Virus record (IMG/VR): IMGVR_UViG_3300011115_000191
Location: 1-38,751 of that record
Direction: 5' to 3' (one strand)
DNA: 38,751 nucleotides
From: a virus
Made by a program: the position numbers and the translations under genes. Position 1 is the stretch's first letter; every line of letters begins with the position of its first letter. Shown here piece by piece: positions 7,227 to 14,904 of this stretch. Below the pieces are notes generated by a model that saw only the letters and a program-made list of their open reading frames with translations, had not been told where the DNA came from and searched no databases.

Positions 7227-7467
7227 ACCGATACTGAACTACGATGAACAGGCAGCACGAATCCGAGTGCTTGAGAAGGCGTTGGTTAAATCGGAAGAGG
7301 ACTACGAGAATCTGTTGAAGGAACAGGGAATGACAGTCGATGAAGCATGGCAGAAATACTGCGAGGAGACGATGCCGCAGAAGACCGCGCACGTTTACCC
7401 GCTATCGGGGGCGATGTATACGATTTTTGTAACAGGATGGAACGCAGCACTCAAGGAGAAGAAATGA
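7219..7467 (+). CDS. Unknown phage protein, 82 aa
   Basis: ATG 7219 overlaps the previous gene by eight bases. AGGGGTGAA lies upstream. The N-terminal half is a charged heptad-like helix (RIRVLEKALVKSEEDYENLL) and the C-terminal half has aromatic residues (FVTGWNAALKEKK). A dimeric coiled coil is plausible. No family is recognised. Confidence 0.7.
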   Translation: MNKPILNYDEQAARIRVLEKALVKSEEDYENLLKEQGMTVDEAWQKYCEETMPQKTAHVYPLSGAMYTIFVTGWNAALKEKK

Positions 7468-7652
7468 AGCTATCAAACAACAAGGATTTAAATAGCCTAT
7501 TAAAATCCGCACAGGCACAGGGGTGGGAGTTTGTTGCAAAGAATAACCACATCAAGGGTAAGAATGTGAACGGGCAAACCACAACCATATCCCGAACCCC
7601 TAGTGACGGACGGGCTTTCAAAAACATTATGCACGACTTGAGGATCAAATGA
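7464..7652 (+). CDS. HicA-like small protein (orphan)
   Basis: The 62-residue product starts at 7464 with the leader AAGGAGAAGAA. The order is a helix with LLKSAQAQGWEF, a strand with NNHIKGK, a strand TTTISRTPSD, then a helix RAFKNIMHDLRI. This matches the dsRBD-like layout of HicA/YcfA mRNA interferases, where a His in the second strand is catalytic; here it would be the His of NHIKGK. No HicB-like antitoxin lies next to it. It may be a toxin fragment, a phage RNA-binding protein, or an inhibitor that mimics a host toxin. Confidence 0.6.
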   Translation: MKLSNNKDLNSLLKSAQAQGWEFVAKNNHIKGKNVNGQTTTISRTPSDGRAFKNIMHDLRIK

Positions 7653-7939
7653 CTCCAGAAGCCAAAGTAAAGAAGCACGTAAAGGTAACGCTCAAAGAAC
7701 TCCACGCTTACTATGCCATGCCGGTAACGGGTGGCTACGGTACGTCCGGTGTGCCAGACTTTCTGGTGTGCTACCGGGGTATGTTCTTTGGTGTTGAGTG
7801 CAAAGCCAACGGCAACAAACCAACCGCGCTGCAAGAAAAGAGCATGAGCGACATACGCGATGCGGGTGGATACACCATTGTGATTGATGAAACCAACGTC
7901 GATCAGCTTGGTTCTTGGTTGCGCGCTCATGCAGATTGA
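7649..7939 (+). CDS. VRR-NUC domain nuclease
   Basis: This 96-residue protein is a compact VRR-NUC domain. It has the early GTSGVPDFLV segment with the catalytic Asp, then FGVECKA with Glu and Lys, then KPTALQEKSM. These are the PD-(D/E)XK core residues of the family. Phage members are small Holliday-junction or flap-type nucleases. The start overlaps the stop of the upstream gene. Its position just before the DNA polymerase fits a role in replication or recombination. Confidence 0.85.
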   Translation: MTPEAKVKKHVKVTLKELHAYYAMPVTGGYGTSGVPDFLVCYRGMFFGVECKANGNKPTALQEKSMSDIRDAGGYTIVIDETNVDQLGSWLRAHAD

Positions 7940-8192
7940 GGACACCCCGCCAGACTTGGAAACTGTGCCAGACAACGTGAAGGCTGACTACGAAGACGCT
8001 CTCCAAGCGCTTATCCACGAGTGTATCTGGGGTGAGAACGGACGGTTCGCCGTCCTGCTAGTCGGTGACCCCAACACCTCTTTCATAAACGTGTTATCCA
8101 TAAACAGCGATAGAGACCAAGCACTTGCCCTACTGCACCTCGCCAACGATGCGATGGTTACAAAACCAAAAGACTACGGAGACCTTAACTGA
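7929..8192 (+). CDS. Unknown phage protein, 87 aa
   Basis: I chose ATG 7929, which overlaps the nuclease gene by 11 bases; a more distant ATG at 7884 would give a much longer overlap. No clear Shine-Dalgarno sequence precedes it, so translation is probably coupled. The product is acidic, with a helix (NVKADYEDALQALIHECIWG) and a strand (GRFAVLLVGD). The TGA overlaps the polymerase ATG. No family is recognised. Confidence 0.65.
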   Translation: MQIEDTPPDLETVPDNVKADYEDALQALIHECIWGENGRFAVLLVGDPNTSFINVLSINSDRDQALALLHLANDAMVTKPKDYGDLN

Positions 8193-10183
8193 TGATGCCC
8201 TTTAAGCGTGTGATGGTGCTGGACTTTGAAACGGCATGGTGTAGCAGCACCTACACACTGAGCAAGATGACTACGGAGTCCTACATCCGTGACCCGCGCT
8301 TCAAGGCGTGGGGTGCGGCGTATAAGGTTTTAGGCTACACCGAACGGGAGACAAAACCGCGCTGGGTAGCTGGCGCAGACCTTCAAGCCTTCTTTGATAG
8401 CGTAGAGTGGTCTACCACGGCGCTGCTGGCGCAGAACACCGCGTTTGATGCCGCCATCCTGCACTGGCGCTACGGGCATCTGCCGTGCTTCATGTTTGAT
8501 ACCTTGAGCATGGCTCGTGCAGTGCGGGGGGTGGAGGCTGGCAACAGTCTCAAGGCACTGGCTGAAGCCTTCGGGTTCCCGCCCAAAGGGACAGACCTCA
8601 TGCGCAGTAACGGCATCCTTGATGAACTGCCCCGCGACATCGAAACCACGCTAGCAGATTACTGCGTCCACGACGTGGAGCTTTGCGAGGGGGTGTTTGA
8701 GAAACTGAGTGTGGGGTTTCCTACCAAAGAGTTACGACTCATCGACATGACGCTGCGGATGTTCGTCAACCCGCTGTTGACCCTAGACCCCGAGCTTCTA
8801 AAAGACGCTATAGAAGATGAACGTATCAAACGGGAAGGGCTAATGGCACGGCTGACGGTGACGGAGAAAGACCTTGCCAGCAACGACAAGTTTGCCGAGG
8901 TGCTGCGGCTGATCGGGGTTGAACCCCCCACGAAGAACAAGAAGCCCACGCCCACCACGCCCAACCCCGTGGGCAAGACTTACGCGTTCGCCAAGAACGA
9001 CGCCATGTTCCAAGCGCTGCTGAACGGCGACAACGAGGATGTGGCGTTGTTGTGTGAGGCAAGGCTGGCAGTCAAGTCCACGCTGGAGAGGACGAGAGCG
9101 CAGCGGTTTCTGGACATCTCTACCCGTGGCACCCTACCGGTTCCCCTGAACTACTACGGGGCGCATACGGGGCGCTGGGCAGCGGGGCGGGGGAGTAGCG
9201 TCAACCTACAGAACCTGAAGCGGGGGTCGGCTCTACGCAAGTCCATCATGGCCCCGAAAGGCTACAGCATCGTGGTCTGTGACTTGGCTCAGATCGAACC
9301 CCGCGTGTTGGCATGGATAGCGGACTACGAAGAACTGCTGGGCATCTTCGCATCAGGACAAGACGCCTACGCTGCGTTTGGAGCGCAGATGTTTGGTATC
9401 CCCGGCCTCTCAAAAGAAAGCCACCCTGACCTGCGGCAGTCTGCGAAGTCGGCGCTGCTGGGCGCTGGCTACGGGCTAGGCTGGTTCTCGTTCGCCGCGC
9501 AGCTTCTCACGGGGTTTCTGGGTGCGCCCCCCATGCGGTATGACGTAGCCTTTGCTAAACAACTTGGTGTAACTAAGGATATGATGCTGGAGTTCATGGA
9601 CTACGCGCCCAACATGGAGAAGGCGTTATCCATCCCGAGGCTGTGTAGCGACAACCAGATCGTCGTGCATTGCGTCGCTGCCAAGCAGATCATCGACAAG
9701 TATCGCAGCGCAGCAGGGGCGGTTAAAACCTTCTGGGAACTGTGCGATGAGTTGATTATCCGGTCGCTGGCAGGGGGTAAGCCTCACGAGTATAAATGTC
9801 TAATCTTTGAAAAGGAGCGTATAATATTGCCAAGCGGCCTCGCCCTGCGCTACCCCTCTCTGGTCAACAAACCGGACGACAAGGGGCGGTTGCAGTGGTC
9901 GTATGGGGCGCAGAATAAGAAGCTGTATGGTGGGAAGCTCACCGAGAACGTCGTACAAGCGGTAGCTCGGTGCGTGATGACGGATGGCATGTTGCGGATA
10001 CAGAAGCGGTATCCCTGTGTGCTGACTGTGCATGATGAAGCAGTAGTGCTGGTGCCTGAGATGGAAGCGTTTGAAGCCGAGTCTTGGGTGCTGGAGCAGA
10101 TGATCAAAGAACCGAAATACATGCCGGGGATACCACTAGCTGCGGAGACAGGCGTGGCCCCACGTTACGGCGATGCGAAATAA
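8192..10183 (+). CDS. Family A DNA polymerase with 3'-5' exonuclease
   Basis: This 663-residue replicative polymerase lacks the 5'-3' nuclease domain, as is usual for phages. The exonuclease motifs are DFE at residues 11-13, QNTAFDAA, and YCVHD. Polymerase motif A is CDLAQIEPR (Asp364), motif B runs from R415 to G428 (RQSAK then GAGYG), and motif C is VHDEA (His614, Asp615, Glu616). All catalytic residues are present. In motif B, Leu423 occupies the position of E. coli Phe762. The start ATG overlaps the upstream stop. It copies the phage genome with the helicases, candidate SSB and primase encoded downstream. Confidence 0.95.
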   Translation: MMPFKRVMVLDFETAWCSSTYTLSKMTTESYIRDPRFKAWGAAYKVLGYTERETKPRWVAGADLQAFFDSVEWSTTALLAQNTAFDAAILHWRYGHLPCFMFDTLSMARAVRGVEAGNSLKALAEAFGFPPKGTDLMRSNGILDELPRDIETTLADYCVHDVELCEGVFEKLSVGFPTKELRLIDMTLRMFVNPLLTLDPELLKDAIEDERIKREGLMARLTVTEKDLASNDKFAEVLRLIGVEPPTKNKKPTPTTPNPVGKTYAFAKNDAMFQALLNGDNEDVALLCEARLAVKSTLERTRAQRFLDISTRGTLPVPLNYYGAHTGRWAAGRGSSVNLQNLKRGSALRKSIMAPKGYSIVVCDLAQIEPRVLAWIADYEELLGIFASGQDAYAAFGAQMFGIPGLSKESHPDLRQSAKSALLGAGYGLGWFSFAAQLLTGFLGAPPMRYDVAFAKQLGVTKDMMLEFMDYAPNMEKALSIPRLCSDNQIVVHCVAAKQIIDKYRSAAGAVKTFWELCDELIIRSLAGGKPHEYKCLIFEKERIILPSGLALRYPSLVNKPDDKGRLQWSYGAQNKKLYGGKLTENVVQAVARCVMTDGMLRIQKRYPCVLTVHDEAVVLVPEMEAFEAESWVLEQMIKEPKYMPGIPLAAETGVAPRYGDAK

Positions 10184-10196
10184 CAACGGAGAACAC

Positions 10197-10607
10197 ATGG
10201 ACAAGATCAAGATCGGCAAGACCGGATACAAGATTGAAGTTATAGAAGCGTTCTGGAACAAAGCGGTTGTTGCACAGATCGACTACCACACCAAGACCGT
10301 AACACTCGCCAGACGCGGTGGTATATCACACAAGCCGCGCTCAAAGACGGACATAGAACAGTCTTTCTGGCATGAAGCTGTGCATGGGATTCTGAAAGAC
10401 ATGCGCAACCCTTTGGAGAGCAACGAAGCGTTCGTAGATGGTATAGCCATCAGGCTAATGAAGCTAATCAAACAGGTATACCCTAATGAAAGTAACTTGG
10501 TCACACAGCGCGTTAAAAGATTACGAGAGCTGCGCCCGGAAGTACTACGAAGTAACCGTGTTAAAAAAGCACAAGTTTCAAGAAACAGAACAAACACGCT
10601 ACGGTAA
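10197..10607 (+). CDS. HExxH metallopeptidase-like protein
   Basis: I chose ATG 10197, after CGGAGA, over ATG 10173 inside the polymerase gene; it gives 136 residues. The core motif is FWHEAVHGIL with His59, Glu60 and His63, a zinc-binding HExxH helix. SNEAFVDGIA follows and could supply the third ligand. The fold may resemble ImmA/IrrE-like or other small phage peptidases. The basic C-terminal about 40 residues are encoded out of frame with the next gene's N terminus, a 122-base overlap. The substrate is unknown. Confidence 0.75.
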   Translation: MDKIKIGKTGYKIEVIEAFWNKAVVAQIDYHTKTVTLARRGGISHKPRSKTDIEQSFWHEAVHGILKDMRNPLESNEAFVDGIAIRLMKLIKQVYPNESNLVTQRVKRLRELRPEVLRSNRVKKAQVSRNRTNTLR

Positions 10608-11142
10608 AGAACTACACAAAGCAGCAGAACGCTACGTTAAGGGTGGGCCGTTACCGGCGCAGTTTAGTTTCATGCAGCCAACCCTTGACGCGCTCAAAGC
10701 AAAACGCGGCACCAAACACACCGAGCTTCAGTTGGCGTTGGATGTGAACTTGAAACCGTGCAAGTGGTTTGATAAAGATTTGGTGTGGGTGCGGGGCATC
10801 ATCGACTTGTTGATTCTTGACGGTGATGTGGCGTGGGTGGTTGACTACAAGACCGGCAGTAACAAGTATCCTGACAAGGATCAGTTGGACTTGATGGCGC
10901 TATTAACCTTTGCCCACTACCCTGAAGTAAAGAAAGTGAATGCGGGTTTGTTATTCGTTGTGAAAGAAACCATGACGAAGCACAAAGTCGAAGTAGAGAA
11001 CGCAGAAAGTATTTGGTGGGATTACCGCGAACGCGTTGCCAAGATTGAGGCAGCGCACACGAACAATGTGTGGAACCCTACGCAGTCGGGGTTGTGTCCG
11101 TGGTGTCCTGTAAAAACGTGTGAGTTTCATCCTGAACATTAG
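10486..11142 (+). CDS. PD-(D/E)XK nuclease with Fe-S cluster cysteines (Cas4/RecB-like)
   Basis: This 218-residue protein begins with SHSALKDYESCARKYYE, a typical N terminus of Cas4/AddB-type nucleases. The catalytic core is Asp107 in RGIIDLLI and Asp120 plus Lys122 in VVDYKTG, followed by the QLDLMALL helix. Cys16 and the C-terminal cysteines 204, 207 and 212 (CPWCPVKTC) match the four ligands of a 4Fe-4S cluster. Such proteins are single-strand-specific nucleases in recombination and end processing. The start is fixed by homology-like features although it lies inside the upstream gene. Confidence 0.88.
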   Translation: MKVTWSHSALKDYESCARKYYEVTVLKKHKFQETEQTRYGKELHKAAERYVKGGPLPAQFSFMQPTLDALKAKRGTKHTELQLALDVNLKPCKWFDKDLVWVRGIIDLLILDGDVAWVVDYKTGSNKYPDKDQLDLMALLTFAHYPEVKKVNAGLLFVVKETMTKHKVEVENAESIWWDYRERVAKIEAAHTNNVWNPTQSGLCPWCPVKTCEFHPEH

Positions 11143-11151
11143 GAGAATGAA

Positions 11152-11418
11152 ATGCCTAAGTCGTCCAAGCAAGAACTTAAAACAAAAGCCGCCTACAACA
11201 AGATACCCAGTGTGCAAGACAAACGGGTTATCAACAACCGCGCTCGTCGGCAAGCAATCGCTTCCGGTAAAGCAAGCGTTGGAGATGGCACCAACGTAGA
11301 CCACATCACGCCGTTAGGTAAAGGTGGTTCTGCAAGTAAGAGCAACACCCGTATCGTTCCAGAGTCGCAGAACAAAGGATGGCGTAAGAAATACCCCGAT
11401 ATGTATGGTAAAAAATAA
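11152..11418 (+). CDS. HNH endonuclease-like protein
   Basis: The 88-residue product starts at ATG 11152 after AGGAGA. The motif VDHITPLGKGGSASKSN followed by QNKGWRKKYP matches the HNH core, with the His of DHI, an Asn, and a final polar residue. The N terminus is strongly basic. It is free-standing between a nuclease and a helicase. It could be a homing-type endonuclease or a recombination nuclease. The overlap of its TAA with the next ATG argues that it is an integrated operon member and not an insertion. Confidence 0.75.
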   Translation: MPKSSKQELKTKAAYNKIPSVQDKRVINNRARRQAIASGKASVGDGTNVDHITPLGKGGSASKSNTRIVPESQNKGWRKKYPDMYGKK

Positions 11419-12995
11419 TGCAGATCGTAAATAACAAGACGTTGGTATTGCGTACAAAGACACCTTCCAAGTACGCAATAATCCCTCGCTCAAAACACAT
11501 CGGAGAAGTAAAGAAGGGCGTTCACGAAGTAGCGATCTACTGGGGTCTGGATGAGGTACGCGTTCTAAAGAATCTGGGTGTGCGTAACGTGCCTTCTCCG
11601 ATCCTGCGCAAGTATGATTGGCCCGGACGCTACACGCCGTTCACACACCAGCGCGACACCGCCGCATTTCTCACCATGCACAAACGCGCATTTGTTTTCA
11701 GCGAACCGGGAACCGGTAAAACGCTGTCAGCTTTATGGGCGGCAGATTACCTGATGCGTATGGGAGAGGTGCGGCGCTGCCTTATCTTGTGTCCGTTGTC
11801 GATCATGCAAGCCGCGTGGATGGGCGACATCACAAAGAGCGTGATACATCGAACCGCTGTTATCGCGTATCACTCTAACGCAGAGCGTCGTAAAGAAGCA
11901 GTCAAGAAAGACTACGAGTTCGTCATCAGTAACTATGACGGGCTTCCTATGATTGCTGACACCATCCTTGAGGACGGTCGGTTCGATCTGATCATCGGGG
12001 ATGAGGCCAACGCGTGGAAGAACGTATCTACGCGCCGCTGGAAGACGCTCAACAAACTGATGCTGCCCGATACATACCTGTGGCTGATGACGGGAACCCC
12101 CGCTGCGCAGTCGCCGGAGGATGCGTATGGGTTGGCGCGGTTGATTAACCCCACTGCCGTGCCTCGCTTCGCTACCGCGTGGCGTGACAAAGTGATGCGC
12201 CAGATCACGAAGTTTAAGTGGGTGCCGAAGGAGGATGCGTACGATACGGTCTACGACGTGCTGCAACCAGCCATTCGGTATACAAAAGCGCAGTGCCTTG
12301 ATCTGCCGCCTGTTGTAACCGTTACACGGGAGGTTGAGTTAACGAGTCAGCAGCGTAAGTATTACCAACTGCTCAAGAGTCAGATGCTGGTGCGCATGTC
12401 GGGGGAAACAATTACCGCCATTAACGCCGCAGCAATCGTTAACAAGTTGTTGCAGATATCAGCAGGTGCGGCTTACACAGACAACCAAGAGGTAGTTGAA
12501 TTTGACTGCTCTCCAAGACTGTCTGTGTTGCTTGAGATACTGGAAGAAACAAACCGTAAGGTGCTGGTGTTTGCCCCATACCGGCACAGCATCGACACGA
12601 TAAGTAGCCATCTTGATAAGCACGGCATACCCAACAGCAAGATACACGGGGATGTTACCGCTTCCAAACGGGCGCTTATCTTTGACGCGTTTCAGACGCA
12701 AACTGATCCGCGTGTGTTGGTCATTCAGCCGCAAGCTGCTTCACATGGCGTCACGCTTACGGCTGCTGACACGGTTGTCTTTTGGGGGCCGGTGATGTCT
12801 GTGGATACCTACATCCAGTGCTGCGCTCGTTCAGACCGTCAGGGGCAGACATCAGACAAGGTTACGGTGTTTCACATTCAAGGCAGCGACATAGAACGCC
12901 GTATGTTCAAGCAGTTAGCGGGGAAAGTTGATAACCACGAAATACTCATTCAACTGTATGAGGATGAACTTGCAAACAGGACTATCGACGTGTAA
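11418..12995 (+). CDS. SNF2/superfamily 2 DNA helicase
   Basis: This 525-residue ATPase has two RecA-like lobes. Walker A is EPGTGKT (Lys101), motif II is DEAN at 195-198, motif III is LMTGTPAAQSPED, and motif VI is QCCARSDRQGQ at 467-477. The last motif and the ALIYLTD-free, compact second lobe are typical of phage SNF2-type helicases. These translocate on double-stranded DNA and are thought to help replication or recombination. The N-terminal about 70 residues form a small DNA-contact region. It is translated with a one-base overlap to the HNH gene. Confidence 0.9.
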   Translation: MQIVNNKTLVLRTKTPSKYAIIPRSKHIGEVKKGVHEVAIYWGLDEVRVLKNLGVRNVPSPILRKYDWPGRYTPFTHQRDTAAFLTMHKRAFVFSEPGTGKTLSALWAADYLMRMGEVRRCLILCPLSIMQAAWMGDITKSVIHRTAVIAYHSNAERRKEAVKKDYEFVISNYDGLPMIADTILEDGRFDLIIGDEANAWKNVSTRRWKTLNKLMLPDTYLWLMTGTPAAQSPEDAYGLARLINPTAVPRFATAWRDKVMRQITKFKWVPKEDAYDTVYDVLQPAIRYTKAQCLDLPPVVTVTREVELTSQQRKYYQLLKSQMLVRMSGETITAINAAAIVNKLLQISAGAAYTDNQEVVEFDCSPRLSVLLEILEETNRKVLVFAPYRHSIDTISSHLDKHGIPNSKIHGDVTASKRALIFDAFQTQTDPRVLVIQPQAASHGVTLTAADTVVFWGPVMSVDTYIQCCARSDRQGQTSDKVTVFHIQGSDIERRMFKQLAGKVDNHEILIQLYEDELANRTIDV

Positions 12996-13031
12996 AATCT
13001 TTTACTAGCAGTAACCACAACGAGGATAAAA

Positions 13032-13436
13032 ATGACAACAGAAGAAATGATACCGATGGACAAGCTTGCGAAGATTTACTTGAAGATTCGCACGAAGGTT
13101 CAGCTACTCACGCAAGACTACGAAAAAGAAAAGGCTGGTCTGGAAGCGCAGAAAGCGGAGGTTGCAAACGCTATGCGTGATCAGATGAAGGCGCTTGGCT
13201 CTAAGTCTATTAAGACTGAATACGGAACGGTCATGCTTGGCGTAAAGACACGCTACTCCACGCAAGATTGGGATGCGTTCAAAGATTTCTGCATCAGCAA
13301 CAACACCATTGATCTTCTTGAGCGCCGTATTGCTCAACGGAACATGGCGAAATGGCTAGAGGAGAATCCCGAGGATGTGCCTCCGGGATTGAACTCTGAT
13401 TCTGAGTACGAAGTAACTGTTAGAAAACCTAGTTAA
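13032..13436 (+). CDS. Unknown phage protein next to SSB candidate, 134 aa
   Basis: The ATG at 13032 follows CGAGGATAAA. An N-terminal heptad-like helix (KIYLKIRTKVQLLTQDYEKE) leads to a small alpha/beta region with TEYGTVMLGVKTRYSTQDWD, and the protein ends in TVRKPS. I recall similar proteins placed just before ssDNA-binding proteins in other phages, so a replication accessory role is inferred. A Gam-like nuclease inhibitor is an alternative on the basis of the helical hairpin, but I cannot support it further. Confidence 0.75.
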   Translation: MTTEEMIPMDKLAKIYLKIRTKVQLLTQDYEKEKAGLEAQKAEVANAMRDQMKALGSKSIKTEYGTVMLGVKTRYSTQDWDAFKDFCISNNTIDLLERRIAQRNMAKWLEENPEDVPPGLNSDSEYEVTVRKPS

Positions 13437-13446
13437 AGGAATGAAC

Positions 13447-14397
13447 ATGGCTACAGAGATGGAAGTATTTAACCCCGCGCAACTCCCCGCTTTTGCACGT
13501 AATCGCAAAGGCCCGTCCGCGCTTTCTAAAGCACTGGCGGGTGGTGGCGGTGGTGGCTATCAGCATCGCTTGTCGATCAAGGGCGGTGTGTTTCGTTTGT
13601 TGGCAAGTGGCAAAGAGATAGCGTCTATTGAGGAGCGCTATCTGGATGTCGTAGTGGTTAATGCAACGCCGAAAGTTGGGCGCATTTTCTACGGTGTGAA
13701 GTTCAGCGAGTCGGAGAGCGCGGCACCCAAGTGTCAGTCGGTGGATGGCGTGAAGCCGGATGCAGGGGTTACAGAGAAGCAACACGACAACTGCGCTGCC
13801 TGTCCGATGAACATCAAGGGTAGCGGGGATGGCGAGACTAAAGGGTGCCGTTACTTTCAACGCGTGGCACTGGTGCTTGCCAACGACATGAAGGGTAACG
13901 TGCTGCAACTGACGGTGCCGTCGAAGTCGCTCTTTGGTAAAGAAGAAAACGGTAACTACCCGTTGCAAGCGTATGCGCGGTGGTTGGAAGCGCAGGGGAT
14001 TGACCCTGATCTGGTGGTGACACGTATCAAGTTTGATACACGCGAGTCTTCACCCAAGCTGTTCTTCCGCACCGTGCGCTACCTTGATGACTCGGAGTTT
14101 GCGGTTGTGCAGGTGAAGGCTGAGTCGCAAGACGCCAAGGATGCCATCGACAACAAGAGCAAAGAGGGTGTAGCGGAAGCGCCGCAGATTGAAGCACCGA
14201 AGGGGCCGCAGTTCCCGCCAGATGAGGACGTGGACGAAGCTCCTGCTCCGAAGGCGAAGAAGCCTAAGAAGAAGGCCGTTGAAGAAGAGGACGAGGCCGA
14301 AGAACCCCCTGTCCGTAAGAGCGCAGCAGCAGCACCGGCTGCACCCGCCGCAAAACCCCTGTCCGCCGTAGTGGATGATTGGGATACTGACGACTAA
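13447..14397 (+). CDS. Candidate single-stranded DNA-binding protein with acidic tail
   Basis: I chose ATG 13447 because AAAGGA ends six bases upstream; the ATG at 13441 directly abuts that site. The 316-residue product has a globular N-terminal part with four cysteines (96, 116, 119, 134) that could bind zinc. It then has a low-complexity linker rich in Lys, Glu, Ala and Pro, and the acidic end VVDDWDTDD. An acidic aromatic-containing tail after a flexible linker is the hallmark of phage and bacterial SSBs, used to recruit replication proteins. The position among replication genes fits. The fold itself is not proven. Confidence 0.7.
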   Translation: MATEMEVFNPAQLPAFARNRKGPSALSKALAGGGGGGYQHRLSIKGGVFRLLASGKEIASIEERYLDVVVVNATPKVGRIFYGVKFSESESAAPKCQSVDGVKPDAGVTEKQHDNCAACPMNIKGSGDGETKGCRYFQRVALVLANDMKGNVLQLTVPSKSLFGKEENGNYPLQAYARWLEAQGIDPDLVVTRIKFDTRESSPKLFFRTVRYLDDSEFAVVQVKAESQDAKDAIDNKSKEGVAEAPQIEAPKGPQFPPDEDVDEAPAPKAKKPKKKAVEEEDEAEEPPVRKSAAAAPAAPAAKPLSAVVDDWDTDD

Positions 14398-14406
14398 TAT
14401 AGGAGC

Positions 14407-14425
14407 GGGGGGCGTTAAGCCCCCT
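14407..14425 (+). other. G/C-rich hairpin after the SSB gene
   Basis: GGGGGC at 14408-14413 pairs perfectly with GCCCCC at 14419-14424 around the loop GTTAA, with a possible extra G-T pair outside. It lies ten bases after the SSB stop and ten before the next ATG. There is no T-tract after it, so it is more likely an mRNA-stabilising or attenuating structure than a full terminator. It could lower expression of the downstream regulator relative to the SSB. Confidence 0.6.
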
Positions 14426-14434
14426 TGCTATCGC

Positions 14435-14713
14435 ATGGCGTATAAAAGCTCACTTAGAAAGAAAATCGCACTGGCTCCAAGCAGCATTGGTAAGACGCTG
14501 GGAAGTCACGCTGTCCGTACAGACTTCTCGGTGCTGCGCATTTCAAAAGCCACTGGCGCAACACGCCAGACTATTTATAACTGGTTCGTCGGCGGGGTTG
14601 TAGCACCTTACTATCGTGATAGGGTTGCTGAGATCATCGACATCTTAAAAGATTCCCAAACCGCCGAATACGCATGGAGAACCGTATGCTCCCGCTTCCA
14701 TCTGAGAACGTAA
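14435..14713 (+). CDS. Helix-turn-helix DNA-binding protein
   Basis: The 92-residue product starts at ATG 14435; upstream in-frame codons cover the SSB stop and hairpin and are unlikely to be used. The central segment SVLRISKATGATRQTIYNWF is a good helix-turn-helix of the Cro/XRE type. A following helix is RDRVAEIIDILK. The basic N terminus (MAYKSSLRKKIAL) could contact DNA too. It is probably a phage transcription regulator, perhaps of the early block. There is no clear Shine-Dalgarno sequence, but the upstream hairpin occupies that place. Confidence 0.75.
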   Translation: MAYKSSLRKKIALAPSSIGKTLGSHAVRTDFSVLRISKATGATRQTIYNWFVGGVVAPYYRDRVAEIIDILKDSQTAEYAWRTVCSRFHLRT

Positions 14714-14883
14714 CGGACAAAGAGTTTTTGCAAGCTGTTTCCTACATGCTGAACGCTTACCACTCGTTGCCTAGAGCGTGGCAAATGGCTATGGCGCTCC
14801 GTTTGGAGAAACTTGTAAACCCAAGAGAAGTTGATTTTAGCTGCGCACCGGTTCAACTAGAACTCCCGTTCGTTAACTCGTAA
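14674..14883 (+). CDS. Unknown small phage protein, 69 aa
   Basis: The ATG at 14674 lies inside the regulator gene and gives a 40-base overlap; a second ATG at 14686 shortens it. GGAG does not occur at a useful distance, so coupling to the upstream gene is likely. The product is helical (FLQAVSYMLNAYHSLPRAWQ) and ends in LELPFVNS. No family is recognised. Confidence 0.6.
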   Translation: MENRMLPLPSENVTDKEFLQAVSYMLNAYHSLPRAWQMAMALRLEKLVNPREVDFSCAPVQLELPFVNS

Positions 14884-14904
14884 CACCCATACTGAAGGGT
14901 TACT

